DNA from: an uncultured Clostridia bacterium
GTDB lineage: Bacteria > Bacillota > Clostridia > Christensenellales > Borkfalkiaceae
Reading direction: 5' to 3'
Length of the DNA stretch: 18,539 nucleotides
Assembly: GCA_947629225.1 (NCBI GenBank)
Contig: CANRCY010000014.1
Span: 1-18,539, forward strand
Positions 1 to 6,962 of the stretch are shown in pieces. Position numbers and translations under genes: made by a program. The number at the start of each line of letters is the position of its first letter. Within the stretch, counting starts at the first letter, position 1. Below the pieces are notes generated by a model, which worked only from the letters and a program-made list of their open reading frames with translations, ran no database searches and was not told where the DNA came from.

Positions 1-125
1 CCTTCGGCTGGCAGAACGCGCTCATCCTGCTCGGCGTTGCGCTCGTTACGGCGGCGTTCTCGACTGCCGTGCCCGTCGCGCTCAACGTGCGGAAAAAACC
101 CGTGGAGACGATCCGCACGATTTGA
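1..125 (+). CDS. C-terminal end of an FtsX/MacB-type ABC transporter permease (partial)
   Basis: Only the last 40 codons are present; the gene begins before the window and stops at the TGA at 123-125. The frame reads a hydrophobic stretch (about LILLGVALVTAAF) that looks like the last membrane helix, followed by a short basic tail with NVRKKPVETIR. That tail, an Arg/Lys-rich cytoplasmic end with a 'KKPVExIR' signature just after the final helix, is typical of FtsX-like permease domains of ABC transporters of the MacB/LolC/antimicrobial-peptide type. Such proteins work as membrane partners of an ATP-binding subunit. What it transports cannot be told from this fragment. No convincing terminator follows; only a weak TTCCCC/GGGGAA inverted repeat lies at 134-157. 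Confidence 0.6.
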   Translation, partial: FGWQNALILLGVALVTAAFSTAVPVALNVRKKPVETIRTI

Positions 126-182
126 GGGCGCGCTTCCCCGAGAAAAATTTTGGGGAAACCGTAAAAATCAGGGCAAAAAAAA

Positions 183-211
183 TTGACAGCGTTCTTCCCG
201 TTTGATATAAT
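183..211 (+). promoter_or_regulatory. Consensus sigma-A promoter for rpsU
   Basis: A perfect TTGACA (183-188) and a perfect TATAAT (206-211) are separated by 17 bp, the ideal housekeeping promoter. Transcription would start near 218, leaving a leader of about 38 nt with a strong ribosome binding site (AAGGAGGG, 238-245) ahead of rpsU. The perfect boxes suit a highly expressed ribosomal protein gene. Confidence 0.9.
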
Positions 212-255
212 ATGAAGGCAAAATAAGTGCTTCGGCGAAGGAGGGTTGATGTAGG

Positions 256-432
256 ATGTCTACGATCAGAGTCGGCGATAACGAGAATCTGGAAAGCGCG
301 TTGCGCCGTTTCAAGCGGAAATGCTCCCGCGACGGGATCATCGGCGATCTCCGTAAAAAGGAGTTTTACGAAAAACCTTCCGTCAAAAAGAGAAAGAAGT
401 CTGAAGCCGCACGTAAAAGAAACAGAAGCTGA
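256..432 (+). CDS. rpsU: Small ribosomal subunit protein bS21
   Basis: This 58-codon gene encodes the S21 protein of the 30S subunit, which sits by the anti-Shine-Dalgarno region and helps initiation on mRNA. It begins MSTIRVGDNENLESALRRF, continues with an RFKRKCSRDGIIGDLRKKEF core (typical S21: 'FKRxCxxxGIxxExRKREFYEKP'), and ends in a Lys/Arg-rich RNA-binding tail. The length matches the family. The ATG at 256 is fixed by the AAGGAGGG site 10 nt upstream. It is transcribed alone or nearly so: a consensus promoter precedes it and an intrinsic terminator follows 7 nt after the stop. In many Firmicutes rpsU is followed by yqeY; here the next gene is an unrelated small protein. Confidence 0.96.
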   Translation: MSTIRVGDNENLESALRRFKRKCSRDGIIGDLRKKEFYEKPSVKKRKKSEAARKRNRS

Positions 433-439
433 AATCGGA

Positions 440-469
440 ATCCGTAACTTCGCGTTGCGGATTTTTTTT
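440..469 (+). terminator. Intrinsic terminator after rpsU
   Basis: A 9-bp stem (ATCCGTAAC at 440-448 with GTTGCGGAT at 454-462, one G-U pair) closes a TTCGC loop and runs directly into eight T residues (462-469). This is a textbook Rho-independent terminator. The next gene begins 41 nt further on, so it either relies on read-through or on its own unseen promoter. Confidence 0.88.
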
Positions 470-510
470 GCGAAAAATGTCGAAATTTGGGCTGCAAAAA
501 AGGAGATGAT

Positions 511-903
511 ATGGAACGCACCTGGAAATCGCTTGCCCGAGAGGCAAAAATGCGCATGAAAAAAGGATTTTGGCAGGAATTCGGCGAAAAACTCGAGGGA
601 GAACGCAACTACGCTAAGCAACAGGGGATCAACGAAGGTAAAATGGAGCTCTATCTCCGCGACAAGGTGGAGACGCAGATCCGCGGCGAAACGCCCGACG
701 AGTTTTACAGCAAGGTGAAAGACATTCTTCTCTCCGAAGGAGAGGTCTCGGACGCGATCGGGAGGCTGACCGACAAGGAGTATTACGCCACCCTCTCCTA
801 TTCGGAGAAACAGCGGTATACGCTCGAACTCTCCGAAAAATATCTTCGCGCTCTCGAACGGTTCAAACGGGAGTACGAATTCGAATTAAAGGGGCGCACA
901 TAG
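511..903 (+). CDS. Uncharacterised small helical protein (130 aa)
   Basis: I do not recognise this family. The ATG at 511 is chosen because AAAAAGGAG (about 496-504) lies at good spacing; an in-frame ATG at 487 has no such site and overlaps the spacer. The protein is highly charged, rich in Lys, Glu, Arg and Tyr, has no signal peptide, membrane helix or Cys motif, and looks wholly alpha-helical. Its second half contains EGEVSDAIGRLTDKEYY and YSEKQRYTLELSEKYLRALE, a well-formed amphipathic helix pattern that suggests a folded, conserved cytoplasmic protein. It lies between rpsU and pcrA, and its stop codon falls in the loop of a hairpin at 888-912. Codon use resembles its neighbours, so it looks native. 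A yqeY/GatB-like protein was considered because of the rpsU context, but the sequence does not match. Confidence 0.75.
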   Translation: MERTWKSLAREAKMRMKKGFWQEFGEKLEGERNYAKQQGINEGKMELYLRDKVETQIRGETPDEFYSKVKDILLSEGEVSDAIGRLTDKEYYATLSYSEKQRYTLELSEKYLRALERFKREYEFELKGRT

Positions 904-913
904 AGCCCCTTTT
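888..913 (+). terminator. Probable weak terminator overlapping the end of the small gene
   Basis: AAAGGGGC (888-895) pairs perfectly with GCCCCTTT (905-912) across a 9-nt loop that contains the TAG stop. Only four T residues follow (910-913), so termination would be modest. It sits immediately before the pcrA promoter, which supports a transcript boundary here. Confidence 0.5.
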
Positions 914-925
914 CGCGTGAAGCGC

Positions 926-954
926 TTGCCTTTTGCCGCGGAACGTGATATAAT
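926..954 (+). promoter_or_regulatory. Extended -10 promoter for pcrA-ligA
   Basis: TTGCCT (926-931) and TATAAT (949-954) are 17 bp apart, and TGA directly before the -10 box makes an extended -10 (TGnTATAAT). The predicted start of transcription, near 961, is only about 2 nt before the pcrA ATG at 963, which would make a leaderless message. The design matches the promoters at 5178-5206 and 16619-16647. Confidence 0.8.
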
Positions 955-962
955 TCCTTTAT

Positions 963-3215
963 ATGGAACTTTTCGAGGAACTCAACGACGAACAGAGGCT
1001 CCCGGCAACGGATACCGAGGGAGCCGTTCTCGTCCTTGCGGGAGCGGGAAGCGGAAAGACCCGCGTGCTCACCGCGCGCATTGCCCATCTTGTGGGCGAT
1101 CTCGGGGTCTCGCCGTCGAATATCCTCGCGATCACCTTTACGAACAAAGCCGCCGACGAAATGAAGGAGCGGCTTTTTGCAATGACGGAGATCGGCGGAA
1201 TGTGGGTATGCACCATTCACTCCATGTGCGTGAAAATCCTGCGCATGTTCGCCGAACGCCGCGGCTTGAACGAAAATTTCTCCATCTATGCGGAGCAGGA
1301 GCGGACAAGCGTCATCAAACAGGCGTTCAAAGAGCTCGGCTATGACGACGAGGGCATGTTCAAGAGCGTGCAATACCATATCTCCAATGCGAAGATGCTC
1401 GGGCTCTCCCCCGAAAAGTACGCCGCCAAATACGCGCACGAACGAAACATCGAGACGGCGATGAAGGTCTTCCGCCGCTACGACGCGCACCTGAAAAAGA
1501 ACAACGCGCTCGACTTCGACGACCTTCTCCTCGAGGCGCGGGCGCTCCTTTCGGAAGACGCAGAGGCGCGGGAGTACCTTGCGGGCAAGTTCCGTTACAT
1601 CCATGTGGACGAATTCCAGGACACCAATGCCGTGCAGTTCGACATCATCAAGCTCCTCGCGAGCGTCCACGGCAATCTCTTCGCCGTCGGCGACGACGAC
1701 CAGTCGATCTACGGCTGGCGGGGCGCCGAGATCGCGAACATTCTGCACTTCGAACGCTCTTACCCCAAGGCGAAGATATATAAACTGCAACAAAATTACC
1801 GCTCTACGGGCGCGATCCTCGCCCTTGCGAACGCCTCGATCTCGCACAATTCCATGCGGAAGGGGAAAAAACTCTGGACGGAGCGGAGCGAGGGAGAAAG
1901 ACCCGTCTTTTACGAGGCGGACGAAGAGGCGGGCGAGGCGCTCTACTGCGCCCGCATCATCGACGAATACCGCCGCGATGGGGCACGGCTTTCCGACTTT
2001 GCCGTGCTCATGCGCATCAACGCGCTCACCCGCTCCTTCGAGCAGGAATTCACGAAATACAACCTCTCTTATAAAGTGTTCGGCGGCTTTAAGTTCTTCG
2101 AACGGAAGGAGATCAAAGACGTTCTCGCCTATCTGCGCATGATCGCCAACCCCTTCGACGACGAGGCAGTCCGCCGCGTCATCAACGTGCCGAGGAGGGG
2201 GATCGGCGAAAAGACCGTTCAAGCCTTGCAGACATATGCGGACAGCGAGGAGCTCTCTCTCTACGACGCGGTGCTCGACTGCGACGCGCTTCCCCTTGCG
2301 GAGGGCGTAAAAAACAAGTTGCGCGGGTTCGGGGGATATATCAAAGAGCTCGTGCTCCGCTCGCAGGAACTCCCGCCCGATAAGCTCGTCGCCGAGCTCG
2401 TCAAAAGTTCGGGGATTTACGATATTTATTACGACGGGACGGACGAGGGCGCCACAAAACGCGCCAACCTCGACGAATTTCTCAATTCGGTCGAGGAATT
2501 TGTCCGCATGAACGAGGGGGGAACGCTCAGCGACTATTTGCAGCAGGTCACCCTCTATTCGGATACCGACGAAATGGACGACGGGGACTACGTCACCCTT
2601 GCCACCATCCATTCGGTGAAGGGGCTCGAATTCCGCTGCGTCTTTCTCTGCGGGCTCGAAGAGAACATCATGCCCACGCCGCGCTCGCTCGACGATCCCG
2701 CCGCATTCGAGGAAGAGCGGCGGCTCATGTACGTTGCCATCACGCGCGCCAAGGAAAACCTTTGGCTCACGCGGAGCCGCAGCCGCTATCTCTATGGCAG
2801 AAGAGAGCCGACGATGCGCTCCCGCTTCGTCGAAGAGATCAAAGACGAGCTCGGGATCCGCGCCGAAAAGCCGCGGTATTCGGGGTATGGGTACGAGAGA
2901 AGGGGCTACGGGACCTATTCTTCCCGCTTCTCGGAATCCCGCGGGGAAGAGGGCGCGGTCTTCGGCGGAACGCACCGCCCGCCCGCCTTTACGCCCGCGC
3001 CGTCCTCTTCCGCCCCCCGCGCGTCGGCGTCCGCCTCGGGGGTGAATTTCTCCCGCTTCACCGTCGGGACGCGCGTGCGCCATCCCCGCTTCGGGGAAGG
3101 GGAGATCGTCGCCACCCGCAACGAATCGACCAACCTCATCGTTACCGTCTGTTTCCAAACGGCGGGAAACAAAGACTTAGCTGCGGCGCTTGCGCCGCTC
3201 ACGATCTTGGAGTGA
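963..3215 (+). CDS. pcrA: ATP-dependent 3'-5' DNA helicase PcrA (UvrD family)
   Basis: PcrA is the essential superfamily 1A helicase of Gram-positive bacteria, acting in excision repair, replication restart and clearing of RNA polymerase and RecA from DNA. The 750-aa product has every expected motif in order: Q motif LNDEQR (7-12), Walker A AGAGSGKT (26-33), ITFTNKAADEMKER (Ia), VDEFQDTN near 216 (Walker B), GDDDQSIYGWRGA (III), LQQNYRST (IV), LATIHSVKGLEF (V) and EERRLMYVAITRA (VI). Near residue 700 is GTRVRHPRFGEGEIV, the C-terminal Tudor-like domain that binds RNA polymerase, after a low-complexity Ser/Ala/Pro linker. The start must be 963: a TAA in frame lies at 951 and no alternative start codon occurs before Walker A. 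There is no Shine-Dalgarno site. ligA follows after 4 nt, the usual pcrA-ligA pair. Confidence 0.97.
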   Translation: MELFEELNDEQRLPATDTEGAVLVLAGAGSGKTRVLTARIAHLVGDLGVSPSNILAITFTNKAADEMKERLFAMTEIGGMWVCTIHSMCVKILRMFAERRGLNENFSIYAEQERTSVIKQAFKELGYDDEGMFKSVQYHISNAKMLGLSPEKYAAKYAHERNIETAMKVFRRYDAHLKKNNALDFDDLLLEARALLSEDAEAREYLAGKFRYIHVDEFQDTNAVQFDIIKLLASVHGNLFAVGDDDQSIYGWRGAEIANILHFERSYPKAKIYKLQQNYRSTGAILALANASISHNSMRKGKKLWTERSEGERPVFYEADEEAGEALYCARIIDEYRRDGARLSDFAVLMRINALTRSFEQEFTKYNLSYKVFGGFKFFERKEIKDVLAYLRMIANPFDDEAVRRVINVPRRGIGEKTVQALQTYADSEELSLYDAVLDCDALPLAEGVKNKLRGFGGYIKELVLRSQELPPDKLVAELVKSSGIYDIYYDGTDEGATKRANLDEFLNSVEEFVRMNEGGTLSDYLQQVTLYSDTDEMDDGDYVTLATIHSVKGLEFRCVFLCGLEENIMPTPRSLDDPAAFEEERRLMYVAITRAKENLWLTRSRSRYLYGRREPTMRSRFVEEIKDELGIRAEKPRYSGYGYERRGYGTYSSRFSESRGEEGAVFGGTHRPPAFTPAPSSSAPRASASASGVNFSRFTVGTRVRHPRFGEGEIVATRNESTNLIVTVCFQTAGNKDLAAALAPLTILE

Positions 3216-3219
3216 TTGT

Positions 3220-5157
3220 ATGGACAGAATGCAGGAGCTTTGCGAAATCCTCAACCGATGGGCGTATGAGTACTATGTGCTCGACAATCCGAGCGTGCCC
3301 GACCGCGAATACGACAGGCTGTACGACGAGCTCCGCGAGCTCGAACGGGAGACGGGGACGGTACTGCCCGAATCTCCCACCTGCCGCGTGGGGGGAGAGC
3401 CGATAAAGGGCTTCGAACGGCATACGCACATCGCCCGCCTCTATTCCCTCGACAAGGCGGTGACGGAAGACGAGCTCTCCGCGTTTTTTACGCGCGTCGA
3501 AAAACACGGCGCGCCGAGCTATACCGTGGAATATAAGTTTGACGGGCTCACCGTCTGCCTGACTTACGAGGGAGGGAAGTTCGTGCGCGCGACCACCCGC
3601 GGGAACGGCACGGAAGGGGAGGACGTCACCGCACAGGCGCTCACCGTCAAGAGCTTTCCGCTCAAGATCTCCTATCCGGGGACGCTCGAAGTGCGGGGGG
3701 AGGCGATCATCCGCCTTTCGGCGCTCGAAAAGTACAACGAGGCGCACCCCGAAGAACAGCTCAAAAACGCGCGCAACGCGGCGGCGGGCGCAATCCGAAA
3801 CCTCGACCCCAAAGTGACGGCGACGAGGAATCCCGAAATTTTATTTTACGACGTCAACTATATGAGCGAGAATCCCGTCTCCTCGCAGGAAGAGGGAATG
3901 GAATTTTTGCGGCGCGAGGGCTTTAAGACCTATCCCTACTTCAAACTCTGCAAGACGTTCGAAGAGGTGATGGACGCGATCGACGAGATCGAGATCGGGC
4001 GCAAACAGATCGACGTGCTCACAGACGGCGCGGTCGTAAAAGTCAACGAAGAGAACGTGCGCCGCGAGATGGGCTATACCGATAAATTCCCCCGCTGGGC
4101 GATCGCCTTCAAATTTGAAGCGGAGGAGGCGGAAACGACCGTGCGCAACGTCTTCTGGCAGGTGGGCAGGACGGGAAAACTCACCCCGCTCGCCGAAGTG
4201 GACCCCGTGGAACTCGCGGGGGCGACCGTCCGCCGCGCGACGCTGAACAACTTCGGCGACCTCACGAGAAAAAAGGTCGCCGTGGGCTCGAAAGTGCTGA
4301 TCCGCCGTTCCAACGAAGTCATTCCCGAAATTTTGGGCGCGGTCTCGGGAACGGAACATGCCTCGCCCGTGGAAAAGCCCGCGGTCTGCCCCGCGTGCGG
4401 CAGTCCCGTCGCCGAAGTCGGCGCGAATCTCTTCTGCACCAATGAGGAGTGCCCGCCCCGCATCGTGCAAAAACTCACACACTACTGTTCCAAGAACGCC
4501 ATGGACATCGAGGGCATGAGCGAACAGACCCTCACCCTGCTCTACGAACAGAGGAACGTAAAGCGGTTTTCCGATCTGTACCGCCTGACCGAGGAGAGCT
4601 TCCGAGGGCTCGAAGGCTTTAAGGAGAAGAAAATTTCCAACCTTCTCGGCGCGATCGCAAAGAGCAAAAATATCCCTCTCGACAGGTTTTTGTATGCGAT
4701 CGGCATCGGGGGGATCGGGCGCGTCGCCGCGCGCGACCTTGCGGCGTTCGGAAGCGTCGGGGCGATCTCGGCTCTGTCCTTTGAAGAGCTTATCTCGCTC
4801 GAAAACATCGGCGAGATCACGGCAAACGCCATTCTCGGCTATTTTTCGGACGAAGAGAACCGCGCCGAGCTCGCCCGTCTCAAAGAGGCGGGGGTCGTCC
4901 CGTACGCCAAGGAACGGAAAACCGAAGGCGCGTTCGCGGGGGAGACGGTCGTGCTCACGGGGAGCCTCTCCCTGCCGCGGTCGCAGGCGCAGGAGCTCAT
5001 CGAAGAGGCGGGCGGCGTATGCCTGAGTTCGGTCTCGAGCAAAGTCACCCTCGTCGTCGCGGGCGAGAGCGCGGGGAGCAAGCTCGAAAAAGCGCACAAA
5101 CTCGGGATTCCCGTCATCGGCGAGAGCGAGCTTTTGGCGCGTCTCGGCAGAAAATAA
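3220..5157 (+). CDS. ligA: NAD-dependent DNA ligase
   Basis: LigA seals nicks in DNA with NAD as cofactor during replication and repair. The 645-aa protein (slightly short of the usual 660-670) begins with the Ia domain (WAYEYYVLDNPSVPDREYD), then SLDKA, the adenylation motif EYKFDGL with the nucleotide-accepting Lys106, TRGNGTEGEDV, LEVRGEAI and NARNAAAGAIRNLDP. The OB fold carries WQVGRTGKLTPLAEVDPV; a four-Cys zinc finger spans about 390-412 (CPACG ... CTNEECP); helix-hairpin-helix repeats follow, and a BRCT domain fills about 570-645 (GETVVLTGSL ...). The ATG at 3220 has GGAG 7 nt upstream and gives the usual N-terminus, so the in-frame TTG at 3190 is not needed. Translation is probably coupled to pcrA, whose stop is 4 nt upstream. 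Confidence 0.97.
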   Translation: MDRMQELCEILNRWAYEYYVLDNPSVPDREYDRLYDELRELERETGTVLPESPTCRVGGEPIKGFERHTHIARLYSLDKAVTEDELSAFFTRVEKHGAPSYTVEYKFDGLTVCLTYEGGKFVRATTRGNGTEGEDVTAQALTVKSFPLKISYPGTLEVRGEAIIRLSALEKYNEAHPEEQLKNARNAAAGAIRNLDPKVTATRNPEILFYDVNYMSENPVSSQEEGMEFLRREGFKTYPYFKLCKTFEEVMDAIDEIEIGRKQIDVLTDGAVVKVNEENVRREMGYTDKFPRWAIAFKFEAEEAETTVRNVFWQVGRTGKLTPLAEVDPVELAGATVRRATLNNFGDLTRKKVAVGSKVLIRRSNEVIPEILGAVSGTEHASPVEKPAVCPACGSPVAEVGANLFCTNEECPPRIVQKLTHYCSKNAMDIEGMSEQTLTLLYEQRNVKRFSDLYRLTEESFRGLEGFKEKKISNLLGAIAKSKNIPLDRFLYAIGIGGIGRVAARDLAAFGSVGAISALSFEELISLENIGEITANAILGYFSDEENRAELARLKEAGVVPYAKERKTEGAFAGETVVLTGSLSLPRSQAQELIEEAGGVCLSSVSSKVTLVVAGESAGSKLEKAHKLGIPVIGESELLARLGRK

Positions 5158-5177
5158 TTTTTACTTTTGCAAAAAAC

Positions 5178-5206
5178 TTGCCTAAACGGGAAAACTGTGA
5201 TATAAT
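5178..5206 (+). promoter_or_regulatory. Extended -10 promoter for the yicC-gmk-rpoZ operon
   Basis: TTGCCT (5178-5183), 17-bp spacer, TATAAT (5201-5206) preceded by TGA (5198-5200, extended -10). The predicted start is near 5213, giving a leader of about 42 nt. The -35 hexamer, spacing and TGA extension are the same as for pcrA. Confidence 0.85.
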
Positions 5207-5254
5207 TTTTCCGTCGGAAGCGCGGAAGGCGCTCGGGCAAAAGCGGGGTCGGCT

Positions 5255-6127
5255 ATGTACAGCATGACGGGATTCGGAAAAGGAGACTTTCGCGAAGGCG
5301 GGATCGAGATCGGCGTTGAGATAAAGTCGGTCAATAACCGCTTTTTGGACGTCTCCGTCAAATGTCCGCATATTCTCAATCCACTCGAAGATACCATCCG
5401 CGCCCTCGTGCGGGAAAACCTTTCCCGCGGGCATGTGGACGTGTTTATCGGTGTGCTCGACAAGCGGGAAAAGGAGCGGAAGGTCTACGTCGACCTTGCG
5501 GCGGCGCGCGCCTACGTCGGGGCGGCAAAGCAGTTAAAAGAGGAATTCCCCGAAGCGCCCGACGACGTCACTCTCTCCTTCCTTCTGAAATCGCCCGACG
5601 TCGTGCGCACGGAAGAGGCTTCCGAGGCGGACGAGGCGCTTGCGGAAGGCGTGAAAAAAGCGCTCGAAGCGGCGCTTTCGGTGCTCAAAGAGATGCGCTA
5701 TAAAGAGGGGGAACGGCTGAAAGCCGACCTTCTCGCCCGCATGGATACCATCTCTGCCCTGCGCGACGGGATTTGCGAGCGCGCTCCGCTCGTCGCGGAA
5801 GAATACCGTAAAAAACTCACCGAACGCATGACCGAATTTTTGGGCGGAACGGTGGACGAGACCCGCATTCTGACCGAAGCCGCCGTGTTTGCCGATAAAT
5901 GCAACATCGACGAAGAGCTCACCCGCCTCGGCTCGCACATCGTACAATTCCATAAAATCTGCGAAGAACCCGCCGTGGGCAGGAAACTCGATTTTCTCGT
6001 GCAGGAATTCAACAGGGAATGCAACACGATTTGCAGTAAGAGCAACGATACGCGCATCACGGCGTATGCGCTCGAAATGAAAAACGAAATCGAAAAAGTG
6101 AGGGAGCAGATCCAGAACCTCGAATGA
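5255..6127 (+). CDS. yicC: YicC/YloC family endoribonuclease
   Basis: The 290-aa protein opens with MYSMTGFGKG, the family hallmark, and continues with EIKSVNNRFLDVSVKCP and LVRENLSRGHVDVFIG, all in the YicC N-terminal domain. The C-terminal DUF1732 region is clear: DKCNIDEELTRLGSHI, FHKICEE, GRKLDFLVQEFNRECNTI and SNDTRITAYALEMKNEIEKV, ending in REQIQNLE. Members are known as divalent-metal-dependent endoribonucleases with a role in RNA turnover and stationary-phase growth. ATG 5255 has only a weak GC-rich ribosome site (GCGGGGTCGG). The stop overlaps the gmk start by 4 nt (ATGA at 6124-6127). The remA gene often found between yicC and gmk in Bacillus and Clostridium is missing. Confidence 0.93.
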   Translation: MYSMTGFGKGDFREGGIEIGVEIKSVNNRFLDVSVKCPHILNPLEDTIRALVRENLSRGHVDVFIGVLDKREKERKVYVDLAAARAYVGAAKQLKEEFPEAPDDVTLSFLLKSPDVVRTEEASEADEALAEGVKKALEAALSVLKEMRYKEGERLKADLLARMDTISALRDGICERAPLVAEEYRKKLTERMTEFLGGTVDETRILTEAAVFADKCNIDEELTRLGSHIVQFHKICEEPAVGRKLDFLVQEFNRECNTICSKSNDTRITAYALEMKNEIEKVREQIQNLE

Positions 6128-6681
6128 GAAATATATTGTTTGTGATCTCGGGACCCTCGGGGGTCGGCAAGGGAACCATGGTTGCGCGGCTCGCCAGCGG
6201 AGACGATATGATCTTTTCCGTCTCCTGCACGACGCGCGCCCCCCGCGAAGGGGAACAGGACGGCGTCCATTATTTCTTTTTGACCGAGCGGGAATTTTTG
6301 GCGCACGTTGCGGCAGGCGATTTTTTGGAGTACGACAATCACTTCGGAAATTATTACGGGACCCTTCGTTCCTTCGTCGAAGAGAAGCTCAAAGAGAGTT
6401 CCGTCATTCTCGATCTCGACGTGGTGGGAGCGCTCAACCTCAAACGGGCGTACCCCGAGGCGGTGCTCGTAATGCTCCTCCCGCCCGATAAAGAAGCCTT
6501 AAAACAGCGCCTTATCCACCGCCATTCGGAGACGGCGGGACAGATCGATATCCGCCTTGCCCGCGTCGATTACGAACTCTCGCTCAAAGACAAATTCGAT
6601 TATACGGTCTTGAACGACGATGTAGAGGAAGCGGAAAAGGAACTCCGCGAAATATTTTTACAGGAAAGAAAGAGAGCCTAA
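6124..6681 (+). CDS. gmk: Guanylate kinase
   Basis: Guanylate kinase phosphorylates GMP to GDP with ATP, feeding GTP and (p)ppGpp metabolism in the cytoplasm. The 185-aa protein has the P-loop GPSGVGKGT (residues 10-18), the GMP-binding SCTTRAPREGEQDGVHYFF segment, a FGNYYGT motif and the lid/core element LDLDVVGALNLK. RLARVDYELSLKDKFDY and TVLNDD near the C-terminus are usual family landmarks. The start overlaps the yicC stop (ATGA), so it is translationally coupled. It is slightly shorter than the usual 200-210 aa, but no core motif is lost. Confidence 0.95.
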   Translation: MRNILFVISGPSGVGKGTMVARLASGDDMIFSVSCTTRAPREGEQDGVHYFFLTEREFLAHVAAGDFLEYDNHFGNYYGTLRSFVEEKLKESSVILDLDVVGALNLKRAYPEAVLVMLLPPDKEALKQRLIHRHSETAGQIDIRLARVDYELSLKDKFDYTVLNDDVEEAEKELREIFLQERKRA

Positions 6682-6694
6682 AAAGGAGATAGAT

Positions 6695-6916
6695 ATGATC
6701 AACGAACCTTCTGTAGATGCACTCGTAAGGAAACTCGGGACAGAGGACGAGCCCATTTCGAGATACGAACTTTGCGTGGTCGCGGCAAAACGCACCCGCC
6801 AGATCATCGAGCAGATGCAGTCTACGGGCGCTTTGGAACTGCCCGGGAAGCAGAAAGAGATCGTCCTTGCCTGCAAAGAGATCATGAGCGGCAAGGTGAA
6901 GTGCGCAAGAGACTGA
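6695..6916 (+). CDS. rpoZ: RNA polymerase omega subunit
   Basis: This 73-aa protein is the small omega subunit that chaperones beta' into core RNA polymerase. The conserved block SRYELCVVAAKRTRQI (about residues 23-38; family 'SRYxLVxxxAKRARQI') and the position directly after gmk identify it. ATG 6695 has a strong AAAAGGAG site (6681-6688). It is followed at once by a terminator hairpin that separates it from priA. In Bacillus coaBC lies between rpoZ and priA; it is absent here. Confidence 0.93.
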   Translation: MINEPSVDALVRKLGTEDEPISRYELCVVAAKRTRQIIEQMQSTGALELPGKQKEIVLACKEIMSGKVKCARD

Positions 6917-6920
6917 AAGA

Positions 6921-6950
6921 TACGCCCCGCCTCCACGGGGTGTGTTTTTT
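6921..6950 (+). terminator. Intrinsic terminator/attenuator between rpoZ and priA
   Basis: ACGCCCCG (6922-6929) pairs with CGGGGTGT (6936-6943) over a 6-nt loop, extendable by a U-G pair (6921/6944), and is followed by TTTTTT (6945-6950). It ends only 12 nt before the priA ATG. No separate promoter for priA is visible, so partial read-through may set the level of the downstream genes. Confidence 0.85.
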
Positions 6951-6962
6951 AAGAGGACGGAG

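Noticed and set aside
134..157. TTCCCC/GGGGAA inverted repeat as terminator of the permease gene
   Set aside because: Only six pairs, a 12-nt loop and no T-tract after it.
227..559. 110-codon + strand open frame overlapping rpsU
   Set aside because: Different frame from rpsU, runs through the rpsU terminator and lacks a family match; the S21 frame at 256-432 is clear.
798..3158. 786-codon minus-strand open frame opposite pcrA
   Set aside because: It is the mirror of a GC-rich gene with complete helicase motifs on the + strand; its translation is low-complexity Arg/Ala/Val/Glu-rich with no domain and no ribosome site.
3841..5097. 418-codon minus-strand open frame opposite ligA
   Set aside because: Shadow of ligA; composition is Arg/Asp/Phe-rich and shows no recognisable motif.
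5155..5175. TTTTGCAAAA palindrome after ligA as a terminator
   Set aside because: The inverted repeat is only 10 bp with no loop and is not followed by a T-tract.
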